Assembly (NCBI GenBank): GCA_022825505.1
Contig: JAJDWR010000046.1
Span: 24,001 to 88,000, forward strand
Reading direction: 5' to 3'
Length of the DNA: 64,000 nt
Source: Gammaproteobacteria bacterium
GTDB taxonomy: Bacteria > Pseudomonadota > Gammaproteobacteria > Steroidobacterales > Rariloculaceae
Shown: piece after piece, positions 48,743 through 56,830 of the stretch
Layout of the letters: every line of letters begins with the position of its first letter
Numbering within the stretch: the stretch's first letter is position 1
The notes under the pieces: generated by a model
Told to the model about the DNA's origin: nothing
What the model saw: the letters and a program-made list of their open reading frames with translations, nothing else
Database searches by the model: none
Position numbers and translations under genes: made by a program

Positions 48743-49666
48743 TCAGGGGACTACCGGCAGGAACGGCACGGATCGGGGCGGACCGCTCCCCAGCGGGCGG
48801 CTCCACAGCAGGCCGCTGGCCGAATAGACCAGTTCCTCGTCCGAAAACCAGGATGCCGGTGTCGCCTCTACCCGCTCGCCCCTGCTGAGGTCCTTGAACA
48901 ACGGATCGGCGTCCAGCAACAGCATCACGAGCTTGCTCTCGGTCGGGGCCGGTTGTTCGGTCAGTACGACCAGCCCCCCTCCCGGGCGCCAGGACGGCGC
49001 CTGCAGCGGATAGGGGCGGCGCGCCAGCAGCGTCGTAACGCCGGTACGCAGCAGGTACAGCGACCAGCGTCCGTCGAGTTCATTGGCGTATACCACATCC
49101 CCGTGTTCGGAGACGCTGGGGAAATAGGCAGTTCCGGAGCGGCCCGTCAGCCGGCGCAGGGCCCCGGAACTCAGGTGAAGCTCCCAGATGTCGAATGTGC
49201 CCGCCCGGTCTGCTGCAAAGACCACCGAATGGCCGTCGGGCCAGAAGACCGGTTCCACCTCGTGGTAATCGGTGCGCGTGACCTGCTGCGGGTCGCCCCC
49301 CGCAAGATCGGCGATCCACAAGTCCCACTGTTCCCCTTGCCTGCTCTGGTAGACCACACGGGTTCCGTCCGGAGAAAAACCCGGATTGTGGGCGACGGTG
49401 CCTACCGGCAGGAGCGGTCTGGCCGTACCCCCGCCAACCGGCATGATCCAGAGTCCGGAATCGTTGCTGAGTGCAATCTGCCCGCCATCCGGAGAAACCG
49501 CGAAGCTGGGGACCACGGGGTTTTCCCGGCTGTCGGCGAACGCCGCGGAGACAGCGGTGCCGCCAATCAGGCAAACCGCTGCCGCCAGTCCGCGTGAGAT
49601 GCGGAATTTTCGCCGCGGTGCGGCGGATACGGTGCGCGTCGCTTGCCAAAGGGCGTTGGATATCAT
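48743..49666 (-). CDS. TolB-like beta-propeller protein, possibly C-terminally truncated
   Basis: 307-residue exported protein: an N-terminal signal/anchor (GLAAAVCLIGGTAVSAAFA) then four or five WD40-like PD40 repeats (VSPDGGQIALSNDSGLWIM; FSPDGTRVVYQSRQGEQWDLW; PDGHSVVFAADRAGTFDIWEL). In several Proteobacteria such propellers are the first part of ~1000-residue proteins ending in an amidohydrolase domain. Here the frame stops right at the edge of an AT-rich island. It could be a complete short propeller or a stump; I lean to the latter. Confidence 0.7.
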   Translation of the reverse strand: MISNALWQATRTVSAAPRRKFRISRGLAAAVCLIGGTAVSAAFADSRENPVVPSFAVSPDGGQIALSNDSGLWIMPVGGGTARPLLPVGTVAHNPGFSPDGTRVVYQSRQGEQWDLWIADLAGGDPQQVTRTDYHEVEPVFWPDGHSVVFAADRAGTFDIWELHLSSGALRRLTGRSGTAYFPSVSEHGDVVYANELDGRWSLYLLRTGVTTLLARRPYPLQAPSWRPGGGLVVLTEQPAPTESKLVMLLLDADPLFKDLSRGERVEATPASWFSDEELVYSASGLLWSRPLGSGPPRSVPFLPVVP

Positions 49667-49718
49667 GGACTTACCTTCATGGGATCCCGCCGATCAAGAC
49701 CAACTTCGGATTCATCGC

Positions 49719-50420
49719 TCAGGGTTGCAACCGTTGCCAGCGCCACGGACCGGCCGTGAAGGAGTAGTGGTCGGCGGGCGTCAGCGTTCGTTCGTAGCGC
49801 ACGCGGTCGTGAAACCGGTCGGTCCCTTCGCTCCAGAATTCCACCGCCCTGAACCAGAGTCTGTAGCCGCCCCAGAAGTGCGGCCGCCGAAGGCCCGATT
49901 CGGCGGACTTCCCAGGCGATGCGGAGCCAGCGGGATCGGGCAGGTCGAATTCCTGCGCTTTCTGCCGTGCCCGCTCCGCAAGCTCGGCAGGATCCCTCAG
50001 GGACTGGCTCTGGTCGCTGACCCAGGCGTTCAGCCGGCTTTGCCAGGGGCGCGTGGCAAAGTAGGCGTCGCTCTCCCCGGCGGGGCAGCGTACCGCCGGG
50101 CCCTCCAGGCGGATCTGCCGTCCGAGACGGTCCCAGTGAAGCACCGCGGCGGCATCGGCCCGGCTGTCAAGCTCGGCCCCCTTCCTGGAGCGATAGTTCG
50201 TATGGAACACCGCGTAGCCATGCGCCAGCGAAAGATCCTTCAGGAGTACCATTCGTGCGGAAGGGCGCCCGTCGCTGTCGGCCGTCGCCAGCGAAAAGGC
50301 ATTGGGATGCCGCTGTCCGGAGTGCTCCATGGCGTCGGCCAGCCAGTCGTGCACCAGGCGAACCGGGTCTTCCGGGGGCGTTGGAGGCAGCGGGGGCAGT
50401 TCGATGCGATGCCGTGTCAT
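49719..50420 (-). CDS. pdxH: Pyridoxamine 5'-phosphate oxidase
   Basis: FMN enzyme oxidising pyridoxine or pyridoxamine phosphate to PLP. 233 residues: NAFSLATADSDGRPSARMVLLKD, FHTNYRSRKGAEL, FATRPWQSRLNAWVSDQSQ, the PHFWGGYRLWFRAVEFW motif and terminal RWQRLQP. An insert with FDLPDPAGSASPGKSAESG is slightly longer than average. It follows ggt by 24 bases. Confidence 0.95.
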   Translation of the reverse strand: MTRHRIELPPLPPTPPEDPVRLVHDWLADAMEHSGQRHPNAFSLATADSDGRPSARMVLLKDLSLAHGYAVFHTNYRSRKGAELDSRADAAAVLHWDRLGRQIRLEGPAVRCPAGESDAYFATRPWQSRLNAWVSDQSQSLRDPAELAERARQKAQEFDLPDPAGSASPGKSAESGLRRPHFWGGYRLWFRAVEFWSEGTDRFHDRVRYERTLTPADHYSFTAGPWRWQRLQP

Positions 50421-50444
50421 GGCTCTCGGGACCGGGATGGCGGG

Positions 50445-51965
50445 TCACGCGGCGACGACGCGTGTGCCGCCGGCACGCCGGGGATCGGCCGCCGCCTGAA
50501 CCTGTCCGTCGCGGTCGGCCCTGGCCGCGGCGACGCCGCCGAAGTACATGGAGTGTGCGCCGAAGGGGCGCGGCGCCGGGGCGCCGGCCGGCAATGCGCC
50601 GATCGGTTCGTGAGCCAGCCGGGGAGAATCGCCCTCGTATTCCAGATGTACCCTCGGCGCGCTGATGGATTCGGCAAGCGACCTGCCCTGCAGCAAGTGC
50701 TGGTCGAGGACCTGCAGCAGCGCCGTGGTTATCCGGTCTGCGCCCGGCGAACCGATCGCGAGCGTGCTGCCCCGGCCGTTGCGGGCGATGGTCGGCGCCA
50801 TGTTGGAGGGCAACCGTGCACCGGGGGCAGGCCCCGTGATCGCCTCGGGAATCAGCTCCAGTTCGCCGAGGCAGTTGTTCAGCCAGATTCCGGTGCCCGC
50901 CGGCATGAGTCCCGAGCTGTAGCCGGTGGACAGGGTGATCGAGCAGCCCAGTCCGGTCCCGTCCACCGCGGACGTCTGCACGGTGGAAGGCGATTCGAGG
51001 AAGTGAAGATCCTGACGGTCGACGCTGGCCATCAGCCGGACCAACTCGCCTTCCACTGTCCGCGAGTCGCCGCGCTGCCGATTGCGATAGCCGAGCACCA
51101 GCTTCTGCACGGCGATCTGCCTGGCGACCGGGTCGGACGGCAGGGACGGGTACTCCCCTACCATGAGCGTCAGCATCGCGGTCAGGATGACCCCGCCCAG
51201 TGCGGGTGACGGATTCGTGGCTACTTGCCAGCGGTTCACCGGCGTGACCAGGGGATCTCTGAGCTGCGGCCGGTATTCGGCCATGTCCCGGCGGGTCAGC
51301 GTACCGCCACGCGCCTGCACATGGTCGGCAATCCGGTGTCCAAGCTCGCCGGAATAGAATTCCCGCGCGCCGCGCTGCGCCACTCTGCGCAGGCTGTCGG
51401 CCAGGTGCGGAACGCGTATGGTCGCGCCCGGCGGTTTGAGATGCCCGTGCTCATCGTGCAGGCAATCCCATCCGTCGCGGTCCTGCCCGAAGACGCAGTC
51501 GGCCGATGCCTCAAGATACTGATGACAGGCGTCGGGCAAGGGGAAACCGTCTTCAATCGCCTCGATGACCGGCTCGAACAACGCGATCCAGGGCAATGCT
51601 CCGAACCGGTCCGACGCCGCACCCAGGGCCGCAACGGCGCCTGGCGTGGCAACGGAACCCGGGCCGACTACGGTTCGAACGCCCCCTCCGTACTGAACGA
51701 AGACCTCCACGCCTCCCGTACCCAGTCGGTCCCCCGGCAGACCGAGACCGGGTGCGGCCGCGTAGCCGTCGATCACCACGGCCGGCCCGTCCGCCGGCCA
51801 GACGGTGACGAATCCGCCCCCGCCAAGCCCGCAAACGCCGGGCTCCGTGTTCATGGAAGCCAGCGCGGCGGCGATGGCCGTATCCACTGCGTTGCCGCCA
51901 CGCCCGGCGACGGCCGCGCCCACATCCGCGGCGAGTTGTGAAGACGACGCAACCGCAACGTTCAT
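50445..51965 (-). CDS. Gamma-glutamyltransferase family protein
   Basis: 506-residue Ntn-hydrolase that would self-cleave before the nucleophilic threonine, probably in VQTSAVDGTGLGCSITLSTG. N-terminal ASSSQLAADVGAAVAGRGGNAVDTA and the GGGGFVTVW segment fit the family. It has no signal peptide, unlike periplasmic Ggt of E. coli, so it may be cytoplasmic and act on another gamma-glutamyl or acyl substrate. Its ATG lies one base past the fghA stop; the fghA-ggt pairing could link it to glutathione metabolism. Confidence 0.82.
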   Translation of the reverse strand: MNVAVASSSQLAADVGAAVAGRGGNAVDTAIAAALASMNTEPGVCGLGGGGFVTVWPADGPAVVIDGYAAAPGLGLPGDRLGTGGVEVFVQYGGGVRTVVGPGSVATPGAVAALGAASDRFGALPWIALFEPVIEAIEDGFPLPDACHQYLEASADCVFGQDRDGWDCLHDEHGHLKPPGATIRVPHLADSLRRVAQRGAREFYSGELGHRIADHVQARGGTLTRRDMAEYRPQLRDPLVTPVNRWQVATNPSPALGGVILTAMLTLMVGEYPSLPSDPVARQIAVQKLVLGYRNRQRGDSRTVEGELVRLMASVDRQDLHFLESPSTVQTSAVDGTGLGCSITLSTGYSSGLMPAGTGIWLNNCLGELELIPEAITGPAPGARLPSNMAPTIARNGRGSTLAIGSPGADRITTALLQVLDQHLLQGRSLAESISAPRVHLEYEGDSPRLAHEPIGALPAGAPAPRPFGAHSMYFGGVAAARADRDGQVQAAADPRRAGGTRVVAA

Positions 51966-51966
51966 G

Positions 51967-52800
51967 TCATCCGAGGGCTTCGGCGTGATACCGGATGTGA
52001 CGTTCCATGAAGGAACTGACGAAGAAATAGCCGTGGTCGTAACCCGGCCGTTCCGTATACCGCAGTGGTTGGCCCGAGGCCTCGCAGGCTGCCTGCAGGT
52101 CGCCTGGCCTCAGTTGGTCGAGAAAGGGGTCGTTGCCGCCCTGGTCCACCAGCAACGTGTGGGCGCTGGGCTGGCGACGGATCGCTTCGCTGACGTCGTA
52201 CTCCCGCCAGGCATTCTCGTCGTCGCCCAGATACTGCGCCAGTGCGTTTCTGCCCCACTCCGACCGGCTGGCCGCGCAGATCGGCGAAAAGGCCGATACC
52301 GACCGGTATTGTTCTGCCTGCCGGGTGCCCACGAGCAGCGCGCCGTGACCGCCCATGGAGTGGCCGCAGATGGATTTGCGCCCCGGGTCGACGGGCAGGT
52401 TTGCATTGACCACGTCCACAAGCTCCGTTGCCACGTAGTCGTACATTCGGTAGTGCGCCGCCCAGGGGGCCCGGGTTGCGTTGACGTAGAAGCCCGCACC
52501 GCTGCCGACATCGATCTCTTCATCCTGGCCGGGTATGTCGACGCCGCGGGGGCTGGTGTCGGGAACGATCAGGGCGATACCGAGTTCCGCGGCAGGGCGC
52601 TGTGCGCCGGCCTTGACGACGAAGTTCTCCTCCGTACAGGTCAGTCCGGACAACCAGTAGAGTGCGGGAACGCCATCGGCGCCCCCGGGCAGGAACACGG
52701 CGAACCGCATGGGGCAGGCACAGCTTGCCGAATCGTGCTCGTAGGTGCGTTGCACCCCGCCGAAGCAGCGTGATTCGGAGACCAACCGGATTTCGTTCAT
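51967..52800 (-). CDS. fghA: S-formylglutathione hydrolase
   Basis: Last step of glutathione-dependent formaldehyde detoxification, releasing formate and glutathione. 277-residue esterase-D-type hydrolase: ALYWLSGLTCTEENFV, the nucleophile elbow GHSMGGHGALL, Asp in DQGGNDPFLDQL and His in PGYDHGYFFVSSF. ATG 52800 begins the family-typical MNEIRLVSESRCFGG. The matching formaldehyde dehydrogenase (adhC) is not adjacent. Confidence 0.93.
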   Translation of the reverse strand: MNEIRLVSESRCFGGVQRTYEHDSASCACPMRFAVFLPGGADGVPALYWLSGLTCTEENFVVKAGAQRPAAELGIALIVPDTSPRGVDIPGQDEEIDVGSGAGFYVNATRAPWAAHYRMYDYVATELVDVVNANLPVDPGRKSICGHSMGGHGALLVGTRQAEQYRSVSAFSPICAASRSEWGRNALAQYLGDDENAWREYDVSEAIRRQPSAHTLLVDQGGNDPFLDQLRPGDLQAACEASGQPLRYTERPGYDHGYFFVSSFMERHIRYHAEALG

Positions 52801-52937
52801 GTCGCGTTCTCTCTGTGGTGTTGTCAAGGGCGCGCGGCCTCCAGCGCCTGCGCCGGCCCGCGCTCCGTCCGGCTGGAGCGGGGCCGTACGCACGGACTGA
52901 AAGCTGCGGGACGCAAGGTTACACTACCGCAGCCGTG

Positions 52938-53102
52938 CAGGAGCCTGCGCCGCAGGAAATCGCGAAAGCGAAAATTCGATATCGCCCTGGATTTCGCCCC
53001 TCATTTGAGGCGAATATCGGGCAATATTCAACGAAAATGAGGGGCGGAAGCCAGGGATGAGAGCGAATTTGCAGCCGCGATTTCCTGCGGTGCAGGCTCC
53101 TG
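52938..53102 (+). repeat. Full copy (165 bases) of the hairpin repeat family
   Basis: Arms CAGGAGCCTGCGCCGCAGG (left, from 52938) and its near-complement ending CAGGCTCCTG at 53102. Further inner pairing is CCCTGG/CCAGGG and CCCCTCATTT/AAATGAGGGG, and the apex is GAATAT...ATATTC. It occupies most of the 314-base gap between the divergent fghA and tyrA and ends two bases before the tyrA ribosome site. No gene is seen in the rest of that gap. Confidence 0.85.
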
Positions 53103-53114
53103 TGGAGCGATGAA

Positions 53115-54206
53115 ATGAGCCTGGATGATTTACGCGAACGCCTGTCCGCCGTGGACCGCGAGCTGATTTCGCTTGTGGCAAGGCGCCAGGAAATTGTTGC
53201 GGAGATAAGCGCCCACAAGTTGCAGACCGGTACCGCGACGCGCGATTACGCGCGGGAGCGGCGGGTGATCGAGGCCGCCCGGCGTCAGGCCGGCGCGCTG
53301 GGGCTCGACACCGACGTGGCGGAGCAGGTCATGCAGGCGCTCATTCGATCATCGCTGACGCACCAGGAACAGCGGCGCGTGGCGGCGGAAAGCGCCGGCG
53401 CCGGCAAGTCCGCGCTGATCGTCGGCGGCTCGGGCAAGATGGGCGGCTGGATGGCCGAATTCCTGGCTTCCCAGGGTTATCGTGTGCAACTGGCGGATCC
53501 CAGGCGGTCGAATCTGCCCTATTCGTGGATCCCGGATTGGGAGGGGAGCGACCTGGAGCATGACATCATCGTCGTGGCTGCGCCGATCCAGGTGACCGCG
53601 GACATTCTCAACGCACTGGCGGGACGCCGTCCGCGCGGCCTGGTGATCGACGTGGGATCGCTGAAGACGCCGCTGAAATCCGGGTTCGAGGCTCTGATCG
53701 CCGCGGGCTGCCGGGTCGCCTCGATTCATCCCATGTACGGACCGGACACCAGGCTGCTGTCGGGCCGTCATGTCATTTTCGTGGATGTGGGTTCGGCGCA
53801 CGCCCTGGACGAGGCGAAGCGGCTCTTCGAGGCCACGATGGCCGTGCGCGTCGACATGAGCCTGGACGATCACGATCGCGCCATCGCCTACGTGCTGGGC
53901 CTTTCCCATGCCCTGAACCTGGCCTTCTTCACTGCCCTGGCGGAGAGCGGCGAACTGGTCCCCGCCCTGCAGGCGCTCTCCAGCACGACGTTCGACGCCC
54001 AGTTGCATGTGGCCAGCGGCGTGGCCCGGGACAATCCGAAGCTCTATTTCGAAATCCAGGCCCTCAACCGGTTCGGCGGCGCGGCGCTGGAAGCGCTCGT
54101 GGACGCGGCCGTGCGTATCAGGGACCTGGTGCAAACCAACAATGAAGCCGGATTTGTCTCGCTGATGGAGGCAGGAAGGGAGTATCTGGACGTACGTGAC
54201 GGTTGA
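53115..54206 (+). CDS. tyrA: Chorismate mutase / prephenate dehydrogenase (T-protein)
   Basis: Bifunctional enzyme of tyrosine synthesis. Residues ~1-90 are an AroQ chorismate mutase (LRERLSAVDRELISLVARRQ, ARERRVIEAAR). Residues ~98-363 are an NAD-dependent prephenate dehydrogenase with VGGSGKMGGWMAEFL, SIHPMYGPDT and a helical C-terminus. The order and length match the enterobacterial TyrA. GGAG stands 7 bases before ATG 53115, directly after the hairpin repeat. Confidence 0.95.
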   Translation: MSLDDLRERLSAVDRELISLVARRQEIVAEISAHKLQTGTATRDYARERRVIEAARRQAGALGLDTDVAEQVMQALIRSSLTHQEQRRVAAESAGAGKSALIVGGSGKMGGWMAEFLASQGYRVQLADPRRSNLPYSWIPDWEGSDLEHDIIVVAAPIQVTADILNALAGRRPRGLVIDVGSLKTPLKSGFEALIAAGCRVASIHPMYGPDTRLLSGRHVIFVDVGSAHALDEAKRLFEATMAVRVDMSLDDHDRAIAYVLGLSHALNLAFFTALAESGELVPALQALSSTTFDAQLHVASGVARDNPKLYFEIQALNRFGGAALEALVDAAVRIRDLVQTNNEAGFVSLMEAGREYLDVRDG

Positions 54207-54292
54207 GGTGCGTTCGGCATCGTTCGCCGCGGTTCTGTCGCGGTGCGCGAAATGTGAAAGAATGATATCGAATCGAGTTCCCTGCATTTCCA

Positions 54293-54853
54293 ATGGACCG
54301 CATCGACTCACAAGGCTATCGTGCCAACGTCGGCATGATTCTCATGGACGGCGACGGACATGTGCTGATCGGCGGCCGCGCAGGCCGGTCCGGCTGGCAG
54401 TTTCCCCAGGGCGGCATCCGGCACAACGAGAGTGCCGAAGAGGCCTTGTACCGGGAACTCAGGGAGGAAGTCGGTCTTGAGTGCGCCGATGTCGAGACCC
54501 TGGGGCGCACGCGCGACTGGCTGCGCTATCAGCTGCCGAAGCGCTACCGGCGCAGCCAGCAGCCCCTGTGCATCGGCCAGAAACAGCGGTGGTATCTGCT
54601 CAAGCTGCTCTGCGACCCGGACAGCATACGCTGCGATACCACGGTGGAGCCGGAATTCGACCGGTTCCGCTGGGTTCAGTACTGGGCGCCCGTCGCCAAG
54701 GTGATCTACTTCAAGCGCCAGGTGTACGCGCGCGCGCTGACTGAGCTCGGCAAGCTGGCCAGCCCGCCGCCTCCGCCCCCGCCCCGTTGGTGGCCCCGCC
54801 ACTGGCGGCCGGCGGCAAATATGGACGCGAACGCGCAATCGCGTCATCATTAG
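54293..54853 (+). CDS. rppH: RNA pyrophosphohydrolase RppH
   Basis: Nudix hydrolase that removes pyrophosphate from 5' ends of mRNA to start decay. 186 residues with the Nudix box GGIRHNESAEEALYRELREE (GX5EX7REUXEE) and N-terminal YRANVGMILMDGDGHVLIG. The KRQVYARALTELG segment is also typical. The C-terminal ~28 residues are odd: a run of seven prolines then a Trp/Arg/His-rich end (RWWPRHWRPAA). Confidence 0.93.
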   Translation: MDRIDSQGYRANVGMILMDGDGHVLIGGRAGRSGWQFPQGGIRHNESAEEALYRELREEVGLECADVETLGRTRDWLRYQLPKRYRRSQQPLCIGQKQRWYLLKLLCDPDSIRCDTTVEPEFDRFRWVQYWAPVAKVIYFKRQVYARALTELGKLASPPPPPPPRWWPRHWRPAANMDANAQSRHH

Positions 54854-54856
54854 CCC

Positions 54857-55207
54857 ATGGCAAGCGAGCATCCATTTCCGCCGCCGCTTAACTTTACCGA
54901 CGCAGCAGCGGTGAAGGTGGGGCAGTTGATCGAGCAGGAGGGAAACTCCGAGCTCAAGCTGCGCGTGTACATATCCGGGGGCGGGTGCTCGGGATTCCAG
55001 TATGGCTTCACTTTCGACGAAGACATCGAGGATGGCGACACCGAGGTCGAGAATTGCGGGGTCAAGCTGTTGATCGATCCCATGAGCGTGCAATACCTCA
55101 TGGGCGCGGAAATCGACTACAGGGAAGACCTGTCCGGCGCGCAGTTCATCATCCGCAATCCCAATGCCTCCACGACCTGCGGCTGCGGGTCATCCTTCTC
55201 CGTCTAG
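54857..55207 (+). CDS. erpA: Iron-sulfur insertion protein ErpA
   Basis: 116-residue A-type carrier delivering [4Fe-4S] clusters to apoproteins. Three conserved cysteines: [11 protein letters not shown] and [11 protein letters not shown] at the end. [18 protein letters not shown] is a family mark. Three bases separate it from rppH and six from the ppx start. Confidence 0.95.
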   Translation: MASEHPFPPPLNFTDAAAVKVGQLIEQEGNSELKLRVYISGGGCSGFQYGFTFDEDIEDGDTEVENCGVKLLIDPMSVQYLMGAEIDYREDLSGAQFIIRNPNASTTCGCGSSFSV

Positions 55208-55213
55208 CCGCCA

Positions 55214-56830
55214 GTGGCAAGAGCGGGGAACGGGGAATTTCCACAAGCCATCGACCTGCCGACCCCGGGTGAACCGCCGGCCGTCATGGCCGCGGTGGAT
55301 TTGGGGTCCAACAGTTTCCACATGGTTGTCGCCCGGCTGAGGCACGGGCAGTTCACGATCATCGACCGGATCCGGGAGATGGTGCGGCTGGCATCGGGGC
55401 TTGATTCCGGGGGCAAGCTCAGCGATGCGGTCGCCGGCCGCGCGCTCGACTGTCTGGGACGGTTCGGCGAGAGGCTGCAGGAGATGCATGCGAGCCGCGT
55501 ACGCGTCGTCGGAACCAATACGCTGCGGCGTGCGACACGCGCACGGGGCTTCCTGGACTCCGCGCAAGCCGCGCTGGGCCACCCGGTGGAAGTCATTTCC
55601 GGTATCGAGGAGGCGCGGCTGATCTACCTGGGCGTCTCCCACCACGTACCCAGCGCCGGCGAGCAGATGCTGGTGATGGACATCGGCGGCGGCAGCACCG
55701 AACTGATCGTCGGCGAGGGCTACGAGCCGAGGTATCTGGAGAGTCTTTTCATGGGGTGCGTCGGGCTGAGCCGCCGTTACTTCGACGGTGGCGAGGTCAG
55801 CCGGGCGCGCTTCAGCAGGGCGCGGCTTGCGGCGCGCCTCGAACTGCAACCGGTGATCGCCACGTTTCAGTCCCTGGGTTGGAAGAGTGCCGTGGGCTCC
55901 TCGGGAACGATCCGCGCGGCGGAGCGCGCGGCACGAAGCATGGGCCTGATCGAGGGCGGTCTGACCGTGGACGCGGTGGAAACCCTCATCACCGAGGTGA
56001 TTCGTGCGGGTGGGGTCGGGAAAATGGGTCTCCCGGACTTCAACCCGCGGCGAGCGCCGGTGTTCCCGGGCGGGCTGGCGATACTTCGGGAAGCCATGGC
56101 GGGCCTGGGGATCGACGAGTTGCAGGTCAGTGACGGCGCGCTGCGCGAGGGTCTCCTGTACGACATGCTCGGTCGAATTCGGCGCCACGATGCCAGGGAC
56201 CAGACCATCGACGGGTTGCAACTGCGTTTCAACGTGGACCGATCGCAGTCGCGGCGGGTCGAATCGTCGGCGCTCAAGCTTCTGGAACAGGTGGCTGCCG
56301 ACTGGCGGCTGACGGGCAGGTTCCATGTTCGGGTCATGGTCTGGGCGGCGCGACTTCACGAAATGGGTCTGGATATTGCGCACGCCAAGCATCATCGCCA
56401 TGCTGGCTACCTGATCGCCAACGCCGATCTGCCCGGATTCAATCGGCTCGATCAGCACCTGCTGGCCATCGTCGTGGGTCACCACCGCCGCAAGCTGGAT
56501 GGGTTCAGCACCGAGGCGCTTCCCTCGTCCATGCGCAAGACGGCCCTGAGGCTGACGGTGCTGTTTCGGCTGGCGGTGCTGCTCAATCGCAGCCGCCGAA
56601 CCGTGGAATCGCCTCCGATCCTGCTCCGCGCCTCGGGGAAACGGCTGAAGATTTCGTTCAATCGCGACTGGCTGGAGGAAAACCACCTCACCCGGGCGGA
56701 TCTCGAGCGGGAGCGGGTTTGGCTCAAGGCAGTCGGAGTGAAACTCCGCGTTCGCTATCAGGAGGACTCGGACAGTTCGCGCAGCAGCACGGTCTGTGCG
56801 GAGACAGCGGCGTCGCCCGCCTGCGGCTGA
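55214..56830 (+). CDS. ppx: Exopolyphosphatase
   Basis: Degrades polyphosphate; related to GppA. 538 residues: N-terminal actin-like half with AAVDLGSNSFHMVVARL, VVGTNTLRRA, MDIGGGSTELIVGEG and GSSGTIRA. An HD-like C-terminal half follows (LHEMGLDIAHAKHHRHAGYLI, VGHHRRKLDG). GTG 55214 is used; ATG 55286 is a shorter option. The gene converges on ppk and their coding ends overlap by 73 bases. Confidence 0.93.
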   Translation: MARAGNGEFPQAIDLPTPGEPPAVMAAVDLGSNSFHMVVARLRHGQFTIIDRIREMVRLASGLDSGGKLSDAVAGRALDCLGRFGERLQEMHASRVRVVGTNTLRRATRARGFLDSAQAALGHPVEVISGIEEARLIYLGVSHHVPSAGEQMLVMDIGGGSTELIVGEGYEPRYLESLFMGCVGLSRRYFDGGEVSRARFSRARLAARLELQPVIATFQSLGWKSAVGSSGTIRAAERAARSMGLIEGGLTVDAVETLITEVIRAGGVGKMGLPDFNPRRAPVFPGGLAILREAMAGLGIDELQVSDGALREGLLYDMLGRIRRHDARDQTIDGLQLRFNVDRSQSRRVESSALKLLEQVAADWRLTGRFHVRVMVWAARLHEMGLDIAHAKHHRHAGYLIANADLPGFNRLDQHLLAIVVGHHRRKLDGFSTEALPSSMRKTALRLTVLFRLAVLLNRSRRTVESPPILLRASGKRLKISFNRDWLEENHLTRADLERERVWLKAVGVKLRVRYQEDSDSSRSSTVCAETAASPACG

